60,000 bases of DNA from Nematostella vectensis (Eukaryota > Cnidaria > Anthozoa > Actiniaria > Edwardsiidae). The stretch covers positions 10,357,387 through 10,417,386 of the forward strand of contig NC_064034.1 of NCBI RefSeq assembly GCF_932526225.1, in the 5' to 3' direction. The translations under genes and the position numbers were made by a program. Below are positions 57,101 to 60,000 of this stretch, in pieces. Numbering within the stretch: position 1 is the first letter of the stretch; the number at the start of each line of letters is the position of its first letter. The notes below the pieces were generated by a model, which had not been told where the DNA came from, made no database searches, and saw nothing but the letters and a program-made list of their open reading frames with translations.

Positions 57101-60000
57101 GTATTATTAGTGAGGATGCTGTATTATTAGTGATGATGCTGTATTTTTAGTGAGGATGCTGTATTATTAGTGAGGATGCTGTATTATTAGTGAGGATGCT
57201 GTATTATTAGTGAGGATGCTGTATTATTAGTGAGGATGCTCTATTAGTGAGGATGCTGTATTATTAGTGAGGATGCTGTATTATTAGTGAGGATGCTCTA
57301 TTATTAGTGAGGATGCTGTATTATTAGTGAGGATGCTGTATTATTAGTGGGGATGCTGTATTATTAGTGAGGATGCTCTATTAGTGAGGATGCTGTATTA
57401 TTAGTGAGGACGCTGTATTATTAGTGAGGATGCTGTATTATTAGTGAGGATGCTCTATTAGTGAGGATGCTGTATTATTAGTGAGGATGCTGTATTATTA
57501 GTGAGGATGCTGTATTATTAGTGAGGATGCTGTATTATTAGTGAGGATGCTGTATTATTAGTGAGGATGCTGTATTATTAGTGAGGATGCTGCATTATTA
57601 GTGAGGATGCTGTATTATTAGTGAGGATGCTGTATTATTAGTGAGGATGCTGTATTATTAGTGAGGATGCTGTATTATTAGTAAGGATGCTGTATTATTA
57701 GTGAGGATGCTGTATTATTAGTGAGGATGCTGTATTATTAGTGATGATGCTGTATTATTAGTGATGATGCTGTATTATTAGGGAGGATGCTCTATTATTA
57801 GTGAGGATGCTGTATTATTAGTGAGGATGCTGTATTATTAGTGAGGATGCTGTATTATTAGTGATGATGCTGTATTATTAGTGAGGATGCTGTATTATTA
57901 GTAAGGATGCTGTATTATTAGTGAGGATGCTGTATTATTAGTGAGGATGCTGTATTATTAGTGAGGATGCTGTATTATTAGTGAGGATGCTGTATTATTA
58001 GTGAGGATGCTGTATTATTAGTGAGGATGCTGTATTATTAGTGAGGATGCTGTATTATTAGTGAGGATGCTGTATTATTAGTGAGGATGCTGTATTATTA
58101 GTGAGGATGCTGTATTATTAGTAAGGATGCTGTATTATTAGTGAGGATGCTGTATTAGTGAGGATGCTGTATTATTAGTGAGGATGCTCTATTAGTGAGG
58201 ATGCTGTATTATTAGTGAGGATGCTCTATTAGTGAGGATGCTCTATTAGTGAGGATGCTGTATTATTAGTGAGGATGCTGTATTATTAGTGAGGATGCTG
58301 TATTATTAGTGAGGATGCTCTATTAGTGAGGATGCTCTATTAGTGAGGAATCTGTATTATTAGTGAGGATGCTGTATTATTAGTGAGGATGCTGTATTAT
58401 TAGTGAGGATGCTGTATTATTAGTGAGGATGCTGTATTATTAGTGAGGATGCTGTATTATTAGTGAGGATGCTGTATTAGTGAGGATACTGTATTAGTGA
58501 GGATGCTGTATTATTAGTGAGGATGCTGTATTATTAGTAAGGATGCTGTATTATTAGTAGGGATGCTGTATTATTAGTGAGGATGCTGTATTATTAGTGA
58601 GGATGCTGTATTATTAGTGGGGATGCTGTATTATTAGTGAGGATGCTCTATTAGTGAGGATGCTCTATTAGTGAGGATGCTGTATTATTAGTGAGGACGC
58701 TGTATTATTAGTGAGGATGCTGTATTATTAGTGATGATGCTGTATTTTTAGTGAGGATGCTGTATTATTAGTGAGGATGCTGTATTATTAGTGAGGATGC
58801 TGTATTATTAGTGAGGATGCTCTATTAGTGAGGATGCTGTATTATTAGTGAGGATGCTGTATTATTAGTGAGGATGCTCTATTATTAGTGAGGATGCTGT
58901 ATTATTAGTGAGGATGCTGTATTATTAGTGGGGATGCTGTATTATTAGTGAGGATGCTCTATTAGTGAGGATGCTGTATTATTAGTGAGGACGCTGTATT
59001 ATTAGTGAGGATGCTGTATTATTAGTGAGGATGCTCTATTAGTGAGGATGCTGTATTATTAGTGAGGATGCTGTATTATTAGTGAGGATGCTGTATTATT
59101 AGTGAGGATGCTGTATTATTAGTGAGGATGCTGTATTATTAGTGAGGATGCTGCATTATTAGTGAGGATGCTGTATTATTAGTGAGGATGCTGTATTATT
59201 AGTGAGGATGCTGTATTATTAGTGAGGATGCTGTATTATTAGTAAGGATGCTGTATTATTAGTGAGGATGCTGTATTATTAGTGAGGATGCTGTATTATT
59301 AGTGATGATGCTGTATTATTAGTGATGATGCTGTATTATTAGGGAGGATGCTCTATTATTAGTGAGGATGCTGTATTATTAGTGAGGATGCTGTATTATT
59401 AGTGAGGATGCTGTATTATTAGTGATGATGCTGTATTATTAGTGAGGATGCTGTATTATTAGTAAGGATGCTGTATTATTAGTGAGGATGCTGTATTATT
59501 AGTGAGGATGCTGTATTATTAGTGAGGATGCTGTATTATTAGTGAGGATGCTGTATTATTAGTGAGGATGCTGTATTATTAGTGAGGATGCTGTATTATT
59601 AGTGAGGATGCTGTATTATTAGTGAGGATGCTGTATTATTAGTGAGGATGCTGTATTATTAGTGAGGATGCTGTATTATTAGTAAGGATGCTGTATTATT
59701 AGTGAGGATGCTGTATTATTAGTGGGGATACTGTATTATTAGTGAGGATGCTGTATTATTAGTGAGGATGCTGTATTATTAGTGAGGATGCTGTATTATT
59801 AGTGAGGATGCTGTATTATTAGTGAGGATGCTGTATTATTAGTGAGGATGCTGTATTATTAGTGAGGATGCTGTATTATTAGTGAGGATGCTGTATTAGT
59901 GAGGATGCTGTATTATTAGTGAGGATGCTCTATTAGTGAGGATGCTGTATTATTAGTGAGGATGCTGTATTAGTGAGGATGCTGTATTATCAGTGAGGAT
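33140..60000. repeat. Giant satellite array, 20 bp unit, running off the window
   Basis: The unit is GAGGATGCTGTATTATTAGT, with a frequent 17 bp form lacking one ATT (GAGGATGCTCTATTAGT). Well over a thousand copies follow without interruption for 26.9 kb. Variant units (GCAGTATT, TATTGTTAG, GAGGAATCTG, GAGCATGC, GATTCTCTATC) recur at fixed distances, revealing higher-order repeats of about 3.39, 4.97 and 6.1 kb. Every frame is closed by TAG or TGA, so it is non-coding. Confidence 0.98.

Noticed and set aside
33140-60000. CRISPR array, telomere or coding repeat
   Set aside because: There are no spacers, the unit is not telomeric (TTAGGG-like), and all frames have frequent stops.

Overview
The window is animal genomic DNA: AT-rich, dense in short inverted-repeat transposons and tandem repeats, with one clear multi-exon gene on the minus strand. 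Nothing looks prokaryotic or viral. The intron-rich Rh-family gene and the many MITE-like elements fit an invertebrate. A cnidarian such as a sea anemone or coral is my guess, but the sequence alone does not prove it.

The main gene (28170 down to 12101, minus strand) encodes a Rhesus-type ammonium/ammonia channel related to vertebrate RhBG/RhCG. Seven shared coding exons (2 to 8) join in phase with GT..AG borders. Two different first exons, 1a (28017-28170) and 1b (23306-23540), both end in the same phase with a GTAAGT donor and both can join exon 2. The joined coding sequence up to the end of exon 8 is 449 codons with exon 1a or 476 with exon 1b. The two channel histidines are in exons 3 and 6. 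Three further small minus-strand exons at 324-1259 form a phase-consistent, Lys-rich C-terminus ending in TAG. They may be the Rh cytoplasmic tail, but the link to exon 8 is out of phase, so one exon is missing or they belong to another gene.

The most striking feature is that two introns of this gene hold minisatellites built from the splice junctions themselves. In intron 6 (13228-14788) every ~46-49 bp unit carries the end of exon 6 and its GTAAGAAC donor. In intron 3 (15940-17010) every ~63-65 bp unit carries an acceptor and a copy of the first ~25 bp of exon 4. Intron 1 contains a 2.9 kb C-rich minisatellite (19600-22480). Intron 2 contains an 844 bp terminal-inverted-repeat element.

On the left (1-12 kb) are several MITE-like elements, including a nested pair, SINE-like duplicates, a three-copy 79 bp repeat and a GGT-rich minisatellite. 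On the right, a tentative plus-strand gene (30235-31127) lies head-to-head with exon 1a. From 33140 to the window end the sequence is one continuous array of a 20 bp unit, about 26.9 kb, with 17 bp variants and nested higher-order repeats of about 3.4, 5.0 and 6.1 kb. It holds no genes.
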